Below, one piece after another: positions 42,123-51,360 of a stretch of DNA of 64,000 bases. Each line of letters opens with the position of its first letter. Within the stretch, counting starts at the first letter, position 1. Position numbers and translations under genes: made by a program. Below the pieces are notes generated by a model. The model did not search any database. It had not been told where the DNA came from and saw only the letters and a list, made by a program, of their open reading frames with translations. The stretch comes from Prolixibacteraceae bacterium (lineage in GTDB: Bacteria; Bacteroidota; Bacteroidia; Bacteroidales; Prolixibacteraceae), in NCBI GenBank assembly GCA_019459525.1, contig JAIBEY010000068.1:1-64000 (forward strand). Direction: 5' to 3'.

Positions 42123-45056
42123 TTACATCTCCAAATAGAGTGTTACCACTTCATAAGGCAAAACGGTTAAATTGCTTCCGGCGGTTTTCCCGGGAACTTC
42201 GCGGAAGTCGCTGATGCGTATTGCTTTTGGCGCTCCGGCAGGCCATCCGAGATTAACTTTTTCGGGTGAAGCCGACAGTGAACGCAAGCGGAGAATGATC
42301 CCTTTTCCGTCGTCGCTAAGCTTAAGTGCTGAAACAAAAACATTCGGGTTATCAATCGAAAGCAGCGATTTTGTCACCGGGTTTTTGTCAGTTTCAACCA
42401 CTACCAGCGGACGGTTTTGCTCCATTCCGAAGCGGTTGGCAACAACAGGATCGTAGCCTTTGTGCGGCAAAATCTGATAATTCAACCGGATAATTCCTCC
42501 TTGTTCGAGCGGGAAATTGGTGTGCCAGTGATTATTCAACGCCCAAGAGAAAATGGTTTGCGATTTTGGAAGTGTTTTCAGCCAATTCTCCGGTTCACGG
42601 GCTCCTCCCAAAATGTTGGCAGTTATGTTGCCCAACTCAATCAGTGGTGTTTCGATAGCCGACCAGGTGACTCCGTAATCGTTGTTCGAAACGTCGATCC
42701 AGCGTTGAGCAGCCAGCCAGTTGCGGTTTCCTCCCGGTAGCTGATCGTATTCCGGAATCATTACGCCCATTGGGATGTCCATGCGGGTTGTTCCATCGGG
42801 AATATTGAAAGCAAATCCGAAATGAACCCCTTCTTTTTCCTGAGTGCTGATTTTATCGAGGGTATTGGTCATTTCAGCCCAGGCTTGCCCCTGAGTCAGG
42901 CGGATTTCGCTTTGCAACGAATTACAACCTTCGGCTTTTGAAGTCACCAATAATGAATTTACCAGCGGTCCTTTTTCTTTTACGGTGATCTGCGCATTTA
43001 CCGGAGCTGCTGCTTTGGAGGCACTATCGGCTCCGTGTAAATAGCGGTAACCGTTTACCAGATAAGGCGATTTTTGGTCGACAAATTCGTGCCCGCTCAA
43101 ATCTTTCAGGCTTTTAATTGCACCGGAAACCGGATCAATGGATATTGAAATCAAATCGTTGGATAGTGTGTTGCCGGATACTTTTCCTTTTCCGGCACCG
43201 GATGCATTTCCTTTACTGATATGGTAAAGCGATGAACCAAAGGCAGGTACGTCACTGGCCATAAATGCCAATTCTCCGGTACTAAGCCGTTGTGAAGTAA
43301 CTGTTTTGCCTTTTTCGTCAGTTACGCGATCACCGGCTTTACTTTGTTCGGCACTGAGGGTTACCAGAGATGATCGTTTCCACGATAGCGTGTTCAGCAC
43401 TGCAAACGTATTTGTTCCTTGTTTTTCCAATGGTTGAAGCGTCTTTTTCAGCAAATCGGTACTGGTTTTGGCTGCATTCTCGAAATACGACGCTTTGGTT
43501 GCTTCTACTTCCTTGGCCATCGGAACTTTGGGGTCTTTGTATCCCCAGGTATGTTCAGCTCCAAGCAGCACATAACGCCACGAATCGTAGAACTCGTTCA
43601 CCGGCGCTTTTTGATTTTGATAAAGCATCGGCCATAAGGTTTCGGTTTGTACCAGTCGTTCTTTGGCGTAACGGTTAAGCCCGACCCGTTTAGCATCGGT
43701 TCCCAGCCCGTCGGTCCAGTATTCGGTATAATCGCCTTTTGCCTCGGGAATGATGGATGCGTATTTATCTTCGTAAGCTTTTAAAACTTCGTCGGAACCG
43801 GAGATAATCAGTTTTGGATACGCATATTTTTCATTCCACAGTCGGACTGCTTCGGGAAGATCAGCATCAATCAGGCAGTTGTCGGCCATGGCCCAGGTCA
43901 TTGAAAAGATGTCGTAAGGCGAATTGGCTGCTTCCAGTTTGGCTGTTTCTTCAAAAATCATTGGATCAATAAATGTTGCGGTCGGGTCAGCGGTGCTTAG
44001 GCGGTCGAGCGCCGGATCGTACGTCTGAATTTTCTTGATTCCGTAGATTTTTTTGCCTTTTAGTTGGTAGGCATATCCGTATGGACAACCCTGAAGGAAC
44101 AGAATTTTCGATTTTCCATCCGGTCCAACCCAGTAAAACGGTTTGTGTTCCCAGGCTTGCCTGATAGTTCCAATGCGGTCGTAATGGTTCGGGTAACAAA
44201 AGAATCCTTTGATCCCGTTTTGAGCCGCCGCCGGAACGACGCCCCATCCTGCGCCGGGAATATCGAACTGAACCATCGTTTTTACCGGAACGCCAATTTC
44301 TTTGGATATTTGGTTTGAATACTTAAACAGTTGCAGCAATTCTTCGTCGGAACAAGCACTGGTGTTGGTATTGGCGTAGTTACCATCCAGGCGTATCCAT
44401 CCTTTGCGGACAGCATCGAAAAAAGCGGCTTTCTTTTCCGGAGTAGCTTGTTTTAAGTAGCTTTCGACTACCCATCCGGCTTCGGTGTTCCAAACATAGC
44501 GCGATCCTTCAGGATAATACTGTGTTTTTTTTGCCATGTCGATAGCCACATCGATGTTGCGGACATGTATTTTTTCAACGATTTCCTGCTTGTCGGTGTA
44601 TCCAATATCGACATGCGAGTGCGGATAAATGTAAACCGTCCAGTGTCGTTTTACTGGAACCATCACCGAGGTATTAAGTTCCCGTCCGTTGGATGTGACT
44701 TTTATGCGTGCCTGACATTCTTTTTTCTCACCGCATCCTGCTGGTAATAAAACCGGAATTTGTTCGATTCCGTTTGGATCTTCCAGCAAAGTGGATTCTT
44801 TTATTCCGTCACATTCCAATTCAACGGTTGCTTTCCCGTAGAGTTTAGAGCCTTTCAGTTGAACGGTTATTTCGCGTCCGGCTGAATGATCAGCGCGATA
44901 CTTGTACCATGGACGAACGGTACATTCTATTCCGGACGGAAATGGATGGTTTTCCGTTGCTTGTGCCGGTTTGTTTTTAGTATTTGCCTGAGTTCCGAAG
45001 AAAAGGCAAAATGCAAACAGAAGGCAAACTAAATTTTTAATTGATGTCGTTTTCAT
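42123..45056 (-). CDS. GH38-like glycosidase (DUF5054-type) A
   Basis: From the ATG at 45054-45056 the protein has 977 residues with a signal peptide (MKTTSIKNLVCLLFAFCLFFG). An earlier in-frame TTG would run into the upstream transporter gene and is rejected. After a beta domain the GH38-like barrel opens with PHSHVDIGYTD (metal-binding H-x-D) and contains VQFDIPGAGWG, in the position of the GH38 nucleophile loop. A long beta-sandwich C-terminal half follows, as in alpha-mannosidases. GH38 enzymes are zinc-dependent alpha-mannosidases, but this subgroup's motifs differ, so the substrate is open. It is exported, probably periplasmic. Confidence 0.8.
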   Translation of the reverse strand: MKTTSIKNLVCLLFAFCLFFGTQANTKNKPAQATENHPFPSGIECTVRPWYKYRADHSAGREITVQLKGSKLYGKATVELECDGIKESTLLEDPNGIEQIPVLLPAGCGEKKECQARIKVTSNGRELNTSVMVPVKRHWTVYIYPHSHVDIGYTDKQEIVEKIHVRNIDVAIDMAKKTQYYPEGSRYVWNTEAGWVVESYLKQATPEKKAAFFDAVRKGWIRLDGNYANTNTSACSDEELLQLFKYSNQISKEIGVPVKTMVQFDIPGAGWGVVPAAAQNGIKGFFCYPNHYDRIGTIRQAWEHKPFYWVGPDGKSKILFLQGCPYGYAYQLKGKKIYGIKKIQTYDPALDRLSTADPTATFIDPMIFEETAKLEAANSPYDIFSMTWAMADNCLIDADLPEAVRLWNEKYAYPKLIISGSDEVLKAYEDKYASIIPEAKGDYTEYWTDGLGTDAKRVGLNRYAKERLVQTETLWPMLYQNQKAPVNEFYDSWRYVLLGAEHTWGYKDPKVPMAKEVEATKASYFENAAKTSTDLLKKTLQPLEKQGTNTFAVLNTLSWKRSSLVTLSAEQSKAGDRVTDEKGKTVTSQRLSTGELAFMASDVPAFGSSLYHISKGNASGAGKGKVSGNTLSNDLISISIDPVSGAIKSLKDLSGHEFVDQKSPYLVNGYRYLHGADSASKAAAPVNAQITVKEKGPLVNSLLVTSKAEGCNSLQSEIRLTQGQAWAEMTNTLDKISTQEKEGVHFGFAFNIPDGTTRMDIPMGVMIPEYDQLPGGNRNWLAAQRWIDVSNNDYGVTWSAIETPLIELGNITANILGGAREPENWLKTLPKSQTIFSWALNNHWHTNFPLEQGGIIRLNYQILPHKGYDPVVANRFGMEQNRPLVVVETDKNPVTKSLLSIDNPNVFVSALKLSDDGKGIILRLRSLSASPEKVNLGWPAGAPKAIRISDFREVPGKTAGSNLTVLPYEVVTLYLEM

Positions 45057-45085
45057 TCTTATAAATCTTTCTTTTTGTAGGCCAA

Positions 45086-46237
45086 TTATTTTTTCAGAAC
45101 ATACACCGCAATGCCAGCTACATAAGCGATGCAAAATACCGGGATCAACATGCCTGTCTGGGCTGTAAAAGCCACATTGGTAAATCCCATTAAAGGAGGG
45201 ACAATAGCTCCGCCAACAACTGACATAATCATCAATCCGGAAAGCTCGTTGCTGCGATTCGGATTTTTATTGATGTTTAAGGCAAACAGAATGGGAAATA
45301 AATTGGCAGAACCCAATCCGGCAAAGAACAAAGCAATGCTTGCCACCGTTAGTGATTGGGAACCGACGAACATCAATAAACTTCCCAATGCAACGGTAGC
45401 GCTGATCAAGAGAAATTTCTTTGGATTAATCCAGTTCAGGATAAAAGTACCGCCAAAACGGCCAATCATCAGGGCTGTGTAGTAAATGCTGATTTTGTAT
45501 GAAGCATCTTCGAGGCTGATGGAAAACTTGTCTTTCAAGAAGTTGGCAATGTTGGAGTTCAACCCAACTTCGGCTCCTACGGAAAGAAAAATTCCCAGAA
45601 CGAGCAGAAATACAAAACGATTGTTCAGTAATTTCAGGCACGACTTAAAACTAGCCACTTCGCGGTCGGGTTTCGATTCTTCGATAAACGTGAATTTCAG
45701 CCAAAGTACAGCCAATAATGAAGTGACCCCGTAGATGGCAAAGACCAGTTTCCAGTTTCCAAACCAAAGCGCCATTCCGGAGGCAATAATTGGTCCCAAC
45801 ATGGAACAAATGGCCTTTACAAACTGGCTAAGGCTCATGAAGCTGGAGAACCGTTCGTGCGGAACTACGTCGTGCAGCAAAGGGTTTGCGGCAACCTGAA
45901 CAATGGTGTTGCCAATGCCAAGCAGCAGAAAAGTCGTTAGCATCATTGGAAACGAGTAGCTGATAAATGGAAGCCCCATGGCGATTCCGGTGATAAGCAT
46001 TCCAAGGTTCATCATGTTGCGCTTCCCAAATTTATCCTGAAGGATTCCGACCGGAAGCGATAAAAGGAAAAACCAGAGGAATGCACTCAGCGGAATAAGC
46101 TGCGCCAGGTTGTCGGGCAGCGAAAAATCTTTCTGCACAAAACCAGTTGAAACGCCCACAATATCGATGAAGCCCATAACTACAAAACCGAGTAGTAAAG
46201 GCAGTAGCTTGTTTAATTTGATCGATTGACCTGACAT
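45086..46237 (-). CDS. FHS/FucP-like MFS sugar transporter
   Basis: The protein has 383 residues from the ATG at 46235-46237, chosen because the upstream extension would overlap the URO-D gene. It has 12 helices, and the FHS-family motif appears as GNTIVQVAANPLL. Relatives import fucose, glucose/galactose or other deoxysugars with protons. It lacks the sugar-porter signatures of the transporter at 37385, so the locus has two carriers of different families. It stands between a URO-D-like gene (7 bp upstream) and a GH38-like gene (29 bp downstream), a tight operon. Confidence 0.85.
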   Translation of the reverse strand: MSGQSIKLNKLLPLLLGFVVMGFIDIVGVSTGFVQKDFSLPDNLAQLIPLSAFLWFFLLSLPVGILQDKFGKRNMMNLGMLITGIAMGLPFISYSFPMMLTTFLLLGIGNTIVQVAANPLLHDVVPHERFSSFMSLSQFVKAICSMLGPIIASGMALWFGNWKLVFAIYGVTSLLAVLWLKFTFIEESKPDREVASFKSCLKLLNNRFVFLLVLGIFLSVGAEVGLNSNIANFLKDKFSISLEDASYKISIYYTALMIGRFGGTFILNWINPKKFLLISATVALGSLLMFVGSQSLTVASIALFFAGLGSANLFPILFALNINKNPNRSNELSGLMIMSVVGGAIVPPLMGFTNVAFTAQTGMLIPVFCIAYVAGIAVYVLKK

Positions 46238-46244
46238 TTTTAAG

Positions 46245-47270
46245 TTATTTTGAATAATTACGTGCTGTTTCGACAAATGCGCGGATGTTGGCTTCTGGTG
46301 TCGTTGATGGAAGCGCGCAACCCGAATTCAGGATGAATCGGTTTGTTTTCGAAAATACATCGAGCAATTCGGTGGTTTTCAGCCTGACCAATTCGGGTGT
46401 TCCTAATGCCAGAACTCCGCTGGGGTCAATGTTTCCGGTGAAGGTTACTTTATCGTGCAGGATTTCGAAAGCCTTGTACATGTTGGTTTTGTAATCAATT
46501 TCAAAAGCGTCGGCTCCGGTTTTGAGCATGTGTTCCAGAATCAGTTCGGTGTTTCCACAGATATGCAGGGTGTAAAACATCCCCGCCTGATGGGCTGTTT
46601 CAACCACTTTTTTCTCGTAAGGCATGGCAAATTCTTCGTACATTTCAGGTGAAATCATTTCGGGGCCAGCCGGACTGTCGCCATTCGAAACCATGTGAGC
46701 GCCGGTTTGCGCCATCAGCTTGATGAACTGGCAACTGGCTTCGGTACAATAGTCGAGCATTTCGGTAATTTGTGCTGGTTCGGCAATAAACAAATCGAGC
46801 ATCCAGGGTTCGGTACCGCGAATCATGCTGGCCAGCGAAAACGGAGCCTGGTCGCAATTGCCACGTACCAGAATTTCATTGCCAAAATGTTCTTTTAACA
46901 GACGAACCGATTCGAGCCAAATCTGGATGTATTTGTAATTTTCGACATTGACTGGTTTAAGCGATTTCAGGTTTTCAAGCGAATCGAGACAACCCTTGTG
47001 CGAGCGGGCTGGCGAATCATCCGGAAAATCGACCGGAACGCCCACTGCTCCAGCCAGGGTGACGGTATCCATATCGACAAGAATTCCGTCGAGATCGTAT
47101 TTCTCTACGGCATGAATAAATGTATCGGCAATCAATCGGGGACTTTCGCGAAATTGTCCCATCGAAATTTTCATCTCTGCGGCGGCTGCCATAAAATTAT
47201 GGAGCATCACCGGTATTTTATCGGTTGGCTCACCTTTCAGTGCAGCAACCATTCGTTCGTATCCGTTCAT
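46245..47270 (-). CDS. URO-D/MtaA-like zinc protein A
   Basis: The 341-residue protein has the uroporphyrinogen-decarboxylase-fold barrel. It is not a haem enzyme: the uroporphyrinogen-binding N-terminal motif is missing, and it has zinc-ligand candidates H236 and C238 (LHICGN) and C318 (NSGCALP), the pattern of MtaA/MtbA-type corrinoid methyltransferases. Those move a methyl group between a corrinoid and a thiol or folate. No corrinoid protein is encoded nearby. A role in removing methyl or other one-carbon groups from sugars is possible but speculative. It overlaps no gene and is followed 7 bp later by an FHS transporter. Confidence 0.8.
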   Translation of the reverse strand: MNGYERMVAALKGEPTDKIPVMLHNFMAAAAEMKISMGQFRESPRLIADTFIHAVEKYDLDGILVDMDTVTLAGAVGVPVDFPDDSPARSHKGCLDSLENLKSLKPVNVENYKYIQIWLESVRLLKEHFGNEILVRGNCDQAPFSLASMIRGTEPWMLDLFIAEPAQITEMLDYCTEASCQFIKLMAQTGAHMVSNGDSPAGPEMISPEMYEEFAMPYEKKVVETAHQAGMFYTLHICGNTELILEHMLKTGADAFEIDYKTNMYKAFEILHDKVTFTGNIDPSGVLALGTPELVRLKTTELLDVFSKTNRFILNSGCALPSTTPEANIRAFVETARNYSK

Positions 47271-47304
47271 TTTGTTTGTTATTTTTTTTGTATTAGAAGT
47301 TAAA

Positions 47305-47374
47305 TAAACACGAAGCCGCTAAGACACAAAGTGTTAATATTTATATTGATCGTGTCTTTGTGTCTTCGTGTTTA
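47305..47374. repeat. Imperfect palindrome (TAAACACGAAG type)
   Basis: TAAACACGAAGCCGCTAAGACACAAAG and the complement CTTTGTGTCTTCGTGTTTA (47356-47374). Closely related to 42046-42116. It fills the gap between the epimerase-like and URO-D-like genes. Confidence 0.78.
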
Positions 47375-47390
47375 ATATTTAGTTGAATGG

Positions 47391-48644
47391 TTATTTGGTC
47401 ATTGCATCAATTCTCCGTATCAGTTCCATCATGGCCCTTCCATTGTGGTAAGGGCATTTCCATGGATCGATTTTCCAGTTGTTGCGGTAGTATGGTGAAG
47501 GATCGTTGGCCAGTTCTTCCAGATAAGGAACTCCCAACCGGTTCAACTTGGTGAACCATTCGCCACGTTCATGATCAATCAGGCAGGTGTCTATGAAGTT
47601 CCAGCTAAGTTTTACTGTTTCCCAGTATTTGACATCGCCGGTCAGTTCAAAGGCATTCATAAAACCCACCAGTGTTTCGGCCTGCAACCACCAGTGTTTA
47701 TTGGTGCGGACGTGACTTCCGTAGCGATAGGATTCGAGGAAGAGACCTCCATCTTTATCGACTGCAACCCGCTCAATTTTATCGACCATTTCGATGGCTA
47801 TTTTTCTCATCCGGGCCAGAATTTCCGGATTGTCCAGTATTTCGGCAGCTTCGTACAGCAACCATGATCCTTCGATGTCGTGGCCAAACGAGCAGATTCC
47901 GGCGGAAGATTCAGCTTCATGAAAAGCATTGTCGAAGAAGATTCCGAAGTGGCGATTTTTACGGATAATTTTGTCGAGAAACAGGTTCATCAGTTCGGTC
48001 AGGCGAAGTTTTACCTTTTCATCTTTCCATACCCGGTAAAGAGCGGCATAAGCTTCGAGAACGTGCAGGTGAGTATTCATCGATTTAGGCTCGTTGTTAT
48101 CGGCCATCCGGTTTTCTTCGTAGATTTTCCAGTCGCGGGTGAACGATTCCATGTATCCGGGATACTGCGGGTCTTTGGTTTTTTCTTCCAGCAGGGCAAA
48201 GAAGTCTTTGATTTTCTGAAGAACTTCTGCTTTAGGGTTAAACTCGTAGTATTTGCACAGCGAATACAGTACAAAAGCCTGGGCATAGGTATGTTTTATG
48301 TCGTTGGCAACGGCATTGGAAGAGCTTAGTTCCATGTAATATCCGCCATAAACCTGGTCGGCAAAATCTTCAGTGACTACACGATATGCTTTTTTAGCTA
48401 TTTCAGCATATTCCGGTTTGTTAAACTGAATGGCTGCCGATGCAAAAGTCCACAGAATACGGGCATTCAAAACACTGGTTTTGTTGGCTGAAAGAACAGG
48501 TTCGTTGTTCATGTCCACAGCACCGTAAAAGCCATGTCCGTCTTTTTCAACTCCGTATTTCATCCAGTAATTCAGGATGTTGTTGTGCAGTTCGTTTTCG
48601 AACTTTCCGCGATAGCTCAAAAGCTGGGTTTGTATTGGATTCAT
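47391..48644 (-). CDS. AGE-family sugar epimerase (cellobiose 2-epimerase-like)
   Basis: The 417-residue protein is an (alpha/alpha)6 barrel of the N-acylglucosamine 2-epimerase superfamily. Motifs include MNTHLHVLEAY (H192, H194), SFGHDIEGSWLL (H255), HWWLQAE and CPYHNGRAMME (H399). The histidines correspond to the catalytic pair of cellobiose/mannobiose 2-epimerases. No signal peptide, so it is cytoplasmic. These enzymes interconvert glucose and mannose at the reducing end of beta-1,4 disaccharides. It starts 1 bp after a GH38-like gene's stop, so the two are coupled. Together with GH38-like enzymes, mannose/glucose interconversion in the pathway is plausible. Confidence 0.9.
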   Translation of the reverse strand: MNPIQTQLLSYRGKFENELHNNILNYWMKYGVEKDGHGFYGAVDMNNEPVLSANKTSVLNARILWTFASAAIQFNKPEYAEIAKKAYRVVTEDFADQVYGGYYMELSSSNAVANDIKHTYAQAFVLYSLCKYYEFNPKAEVLQKIKDFFALLEEKTKDPQYPGYMESFTRDWKIYEENRMADNNEPKSMNTHLHVLEAYAALYRVWKDEKVKLRLTELMNLFLDKIIRKNRHFGIFFDNAFHEAESSAGICSFGHDIEGSWLLYEAAEILDNPEILARMRKIAIEMVDKIERVAVDKDGGLFLESYRYGSHVRTNKHWWLQAETLVGFMNAFELTGDVKYWETVKLSWNFIDTCLIDHERGEWFTKLNRLGVPYLEELANDPSPYYRNNWKIDPWKCPYHNGRAMMELIRRIDAMTK

Positions 48645-48645
48645 A

Positions 48646-51282
48646 TTATTCTACTTTATAGGTTTCGATTGAGAATTTGCCAATGTGCAGTTTGCCTGCA
48701 TCATTGGCGGTTTTTAGTTTCTGCGGATTTTCTTCGATGATGTTGGTTGTCGAAATTGTTGAAATGCCTTTAAACCAGTCTAGTTTAACTTCGGTGTCTT
48801 TTCCTTCAATGTCGAAAGCACGGAGGATGACCGAATTGTTGTCGTCGCATTTTTTGATCGTTGAGATGACAATGTTTCGTTGGTCAACGCTGGCAAAAGA
48901 GAACAGTTCCGGTAATTTCCCCTTGGTTTGCTGACGGGCAATCACCTGGGCGACCATCGGATTATTCTGTTGTTCGCCTTGCTGACGGCCATCTTTCCAG
49001 TTGCCGGTGTAGGAAGCGAAATTGTAGCTGAAATGATGGTCGCCTCGTTGCAGGTACCAGTTGGAATCCGGTTTGCGGTTGCAACTGCGTCGCGTTGACA
49101 TCAGCAGCGGTTGTAATATCGGGTATGAAACCGGATTGCTGGTTGGATCGATGTAGTCGAATACGGCCACATCTGTAGCAATGGTAACCGACGCATTTCC
49201 TTCGGTGGCACTAAACCAGTCCTGTACTTCGCGTGGGTGGATTTCGGCACATGGAGTACTGTAAATTTGTTCCGGTTTTGAGAATCCCGGAATTCGTTTC
49301 ATTTCGGTTTTTCCAACTTCCACAACGCCCATCGGAACCTGGTAGGCGACTTGTGCATTTTCCATCCGAAGCGGGAAGGCTACCCGGAATTCGCGGGCGC
49401 GGACTCCGTCAAAACCCAATAAATCAACTTCAAAATCGATGCGTTTGCTGAGGTTATACACGATAAGCCGTTGACGAACGGTGCAATGTGTCCAGGGGTG
49501 AACGGCTTCAAGTACCGTACGAACAGCACCTTGTTCAATCAACTGCCAGTTGGGGGAATATTGGCTCATTTTTTCGAATCCGCCCATGGTAGGCAACTGA
49601 ACGTCGGTAAATTCACCGGCACCGGTTCCAATCGATTCCATCGAAAATACTTCTCCGCAAAGGAATTTGTCACTTTGGATCAGCTCTTTTTGCAACGATT
49701 TGTCGATGATCGATTCAACACCACCTTTGCCCAGCCTGATTTTGTAAAAGCCATTGTTGAGGGTTTTCCCGTCGAAATCCAGTCGGTTTCGATCTGATTC
49801 GCCCCATTCTCCCGGAATAAAATAGAAGGTTTTGTATCCAATGGACGGAACTTTATCGGCTACGAAAACGATTTTCACTTCGGATGCTGAACTGTTATCG
49901 TTGGTTGGAATGTATTGAAAGTCTATTTTTTTGCCTGTTTCATCCACCAGTTTGAATTGATTGGAATAGATGCCTTCGGTGTTGATTAATACCTGTACCG
50001 GATCGGTACGTTCCCATGAAACCGGGTTGAATACGACGATGGGAAAACCTTTTTCGTTTTTGAAATCAATCATTTTGGCAATCTCCCGGGTTTTTACCCG
50101 AAGAATGGAATCGGAAACGGCATAGGCTGTTTCGAATTTCGATTTAAAGAGCGTATCGGTAATAAATCCCCAGTTTCCGCCCCAGCCGTGGTCGGGATAA
50201 ATTCCGTCGGCCCAGGCTTTGTCGAGCTGTTTTTGCGGGTAAAGGCTCATGTTGTTGTTGAGCAGTGCATGAATGGTCGAGAATTTTTCGGCGGCAGTTA
50301 ATGTTCTTCCGGCTTTACGACCGGCTTTTAATGCCTTTTCGTGATTTGGCCCATGAATGTAGAGCCACACGTTGGGGCGTTCGCCAATCAGGGTGTCGAT
50401 GTGTCCGCCTCCGTTGGTCAACAATTCAAGAGCTTTCGATCCGGTTGAATATTGTATCTGAGGAAGTCCGGTTTGAGCTTTGTTTTTATTCCATTCGCTG
50501 AAATAAGCGTCGTAAGCGGGTGGTTCCGAAAAATCGCAGGAATGAATGTAAATGAAATTTGGCGACAGCTTTTTGGTTTCGAAATAAGGATTATATCTAC
50601 CCAGCATTTGTTTCAGAGCTTCAGTCCGGTCGGTTTCGGTTTCAGCATCGCGAACGGGTCGTCCGGAATCGTCGTATTGCCCCGGAGTCCAGCAGGTGAT
50701 GGAACTTCCGTCGGGACTAAACCAGCGGTAAATGCCCGGGGTAAAGCGACTAAACTGAAGGTATTTAACTCCGGCTTTTGCCATCATTTGCGGACGCTGG
50801 AAGGTACGTGCCGGAACATCTTCGTCCCAGGCACAGGTAAACTGAGCTCCCGGAATCAGTTTTTGTAGCCGTTTTTTACCCACATACATTTGGCGTATCA
50901 AGGCTTCGCCATCGTACATGCCTTCGTAGGGCTGGTTGTAGTTGGCTCCCCATTCCAGCCTTCCTTCACGGGTATATTTGGCGATTTCTTCCAGTCGTTC
51001 CGGATGGCGTTCCAGGTATTCGTACAGGTTCATGGCATTTTCAACCGAGAAGCAGAAATCGGGGCTCTTTTTGAGCAGGTCGAGTGCCGGTGTAATCATT
51101 TTCTCGTCACGGAATTCGATGCACTTGGCAGGCCGGTCCATGTAGGCGATGTCCTGATGCGACGATGGAACAACCAGTAATTTTCCGTTTTTGAAATACG
51201 AAAAGTTCGGGTTGGTGTCCTGTGCCGATAAGACCAGTGCTCCGAGAATGAAAATGGCTGTTATTGATAGTTTTTTATTCAT
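48646..51282 (-). CDS. GH38-like glycosidase B
   Basis: The 878-residue protein has a signal peptide (cleavage after LVLSA). It has metal-binding SSHQDIAYMD near the mature N-terminus, CAWDEDVPARTF in the nucleophile-loop position, the subgroup motif YPDHGWGGNWG, then a beta-sandwich half with PIVVFNPVSWERTD. The order matches GH38, with diverged catalytic loops. It shares PDHGWGG and the NPxSWER segment with the tandem pair at 57694 and 61392 but is shorter and lacks their N-terminal sandwich. The stop is 1 bp before the epimerase-like ATG. Exported, probably periplasmic. Confidence 0.82.
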   Translation of the reverse strand: MNKKLSITAIFILGALVLSAQDTNPNFSYFKNGKLLVVPSSHQDIAYMDRPAKCIEFRDEKMITPALDLLKKSPDFCFSVENAMNLYEYLERHPERLEEIAKYTREGRLEWGANYNQPYEGMYDGEALIRQMYVGKKRLQKLIPGAQFTCAWDEDVPARTFQRPQMMAKAGVKYLQFSRFTPGIYRWFSPDGSSITCWTPGQYDDSGRPVRDAETETDRTEALKQMLGRYNPYFETKKLSPNFIYIHSCDFSEPPAYDAYFSEWNKNKAQTGLPQIQYSTGSKALELLTNGGGHIDTLIGERPNVWLYIHGPNHEKALKAGRKAGRTLTAAEKFSTIHALLNNNMSLYPQKQLDKAWADGIYPDHGWGGNWGFITDTLFKSKFETAYAVSDSILRVKTREIAKMIDFKNEKGFPIVVFNPVSWERTDPVQVLINTEGIYSNQFKLVDETGKKIDFQYIPTNDNSSASEVKIVFVADKVPSIGYKTFYFIPGEWGESDRNRLDFDGKTLNNGFYKIRLGKGGVESIIDKSLQKELIQSDKFLCGEVFSMESIGTGAGEFTDVQLPTMGGFEKMSQYSPNWQLIEQGAVRTVLEAVHPWTHCTVRQRLIVYNLSKRIDFEVDLLGFDGVRAREFRVAFPLRMENAQVAYQVPMGVVEVGKTEMKRIPGFSKPEQIYSTPCAEIHPREVQDWFSATEGNASVTIATDVAVFDYIDPTSNPVSYPILQPLLMSTRRSCNRKPDSNWYLQRGDHHFSYNFASYTGNWKDGRQQGEQQNNPMVAQVIARQQTKGKLPELFSFASVDQRNIVISTIKKCDDNNSVILRAFDIEGKDTEVKLDWFKGISTISTTNIIEENPQKLKTANDAGKLHIGKFSIETYKVE

Positions 51283-51360
51283 AAGTTTCTGTTAATTAGT
51301 TTAGTATGTGTTTTGGTCAGTGCTTCACTTAAAGCGAAACCCTGACTTTGACTAATTCGT

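Noticed and set aside
45057-45134. Longer start (TTG) for GH38-like A
   Set aside because: It would run through the end of the transporter gene and give a cysteine-rich non-signal N-terminus; the ATG at 45054-45056 begins a clear signal peptide.
46238-46276. Longer start for the FHS-type transporter
   Set aside because: It would overlap the URO-D-like gene, and the added residues are not hydrophobic; the ATG at 46235-46237 fits the first helix.
46245-47270. Haem-biosynthesis uroporphyrinogen decarboxylase (hemE)
   Set aside because: The substrate-binding N-terminal motif is absent and the zinc-ligand cysteines of MtaA-like methyltransferases are present.
42046-47374. CRISPR array from repeated TAAACACGAAGACA units
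   Set aside because: The copies are inverted, only two per site and in separate gaps; there is no regular repeat-spacer pattern and no cas gene.
51316-51346. Hairpin GTCAG/CTGAC between the second GH78 copy and GH38-like B
   Set aside because: Only five paired bases and weak inner pairing; it was not strong enough to list as an element.
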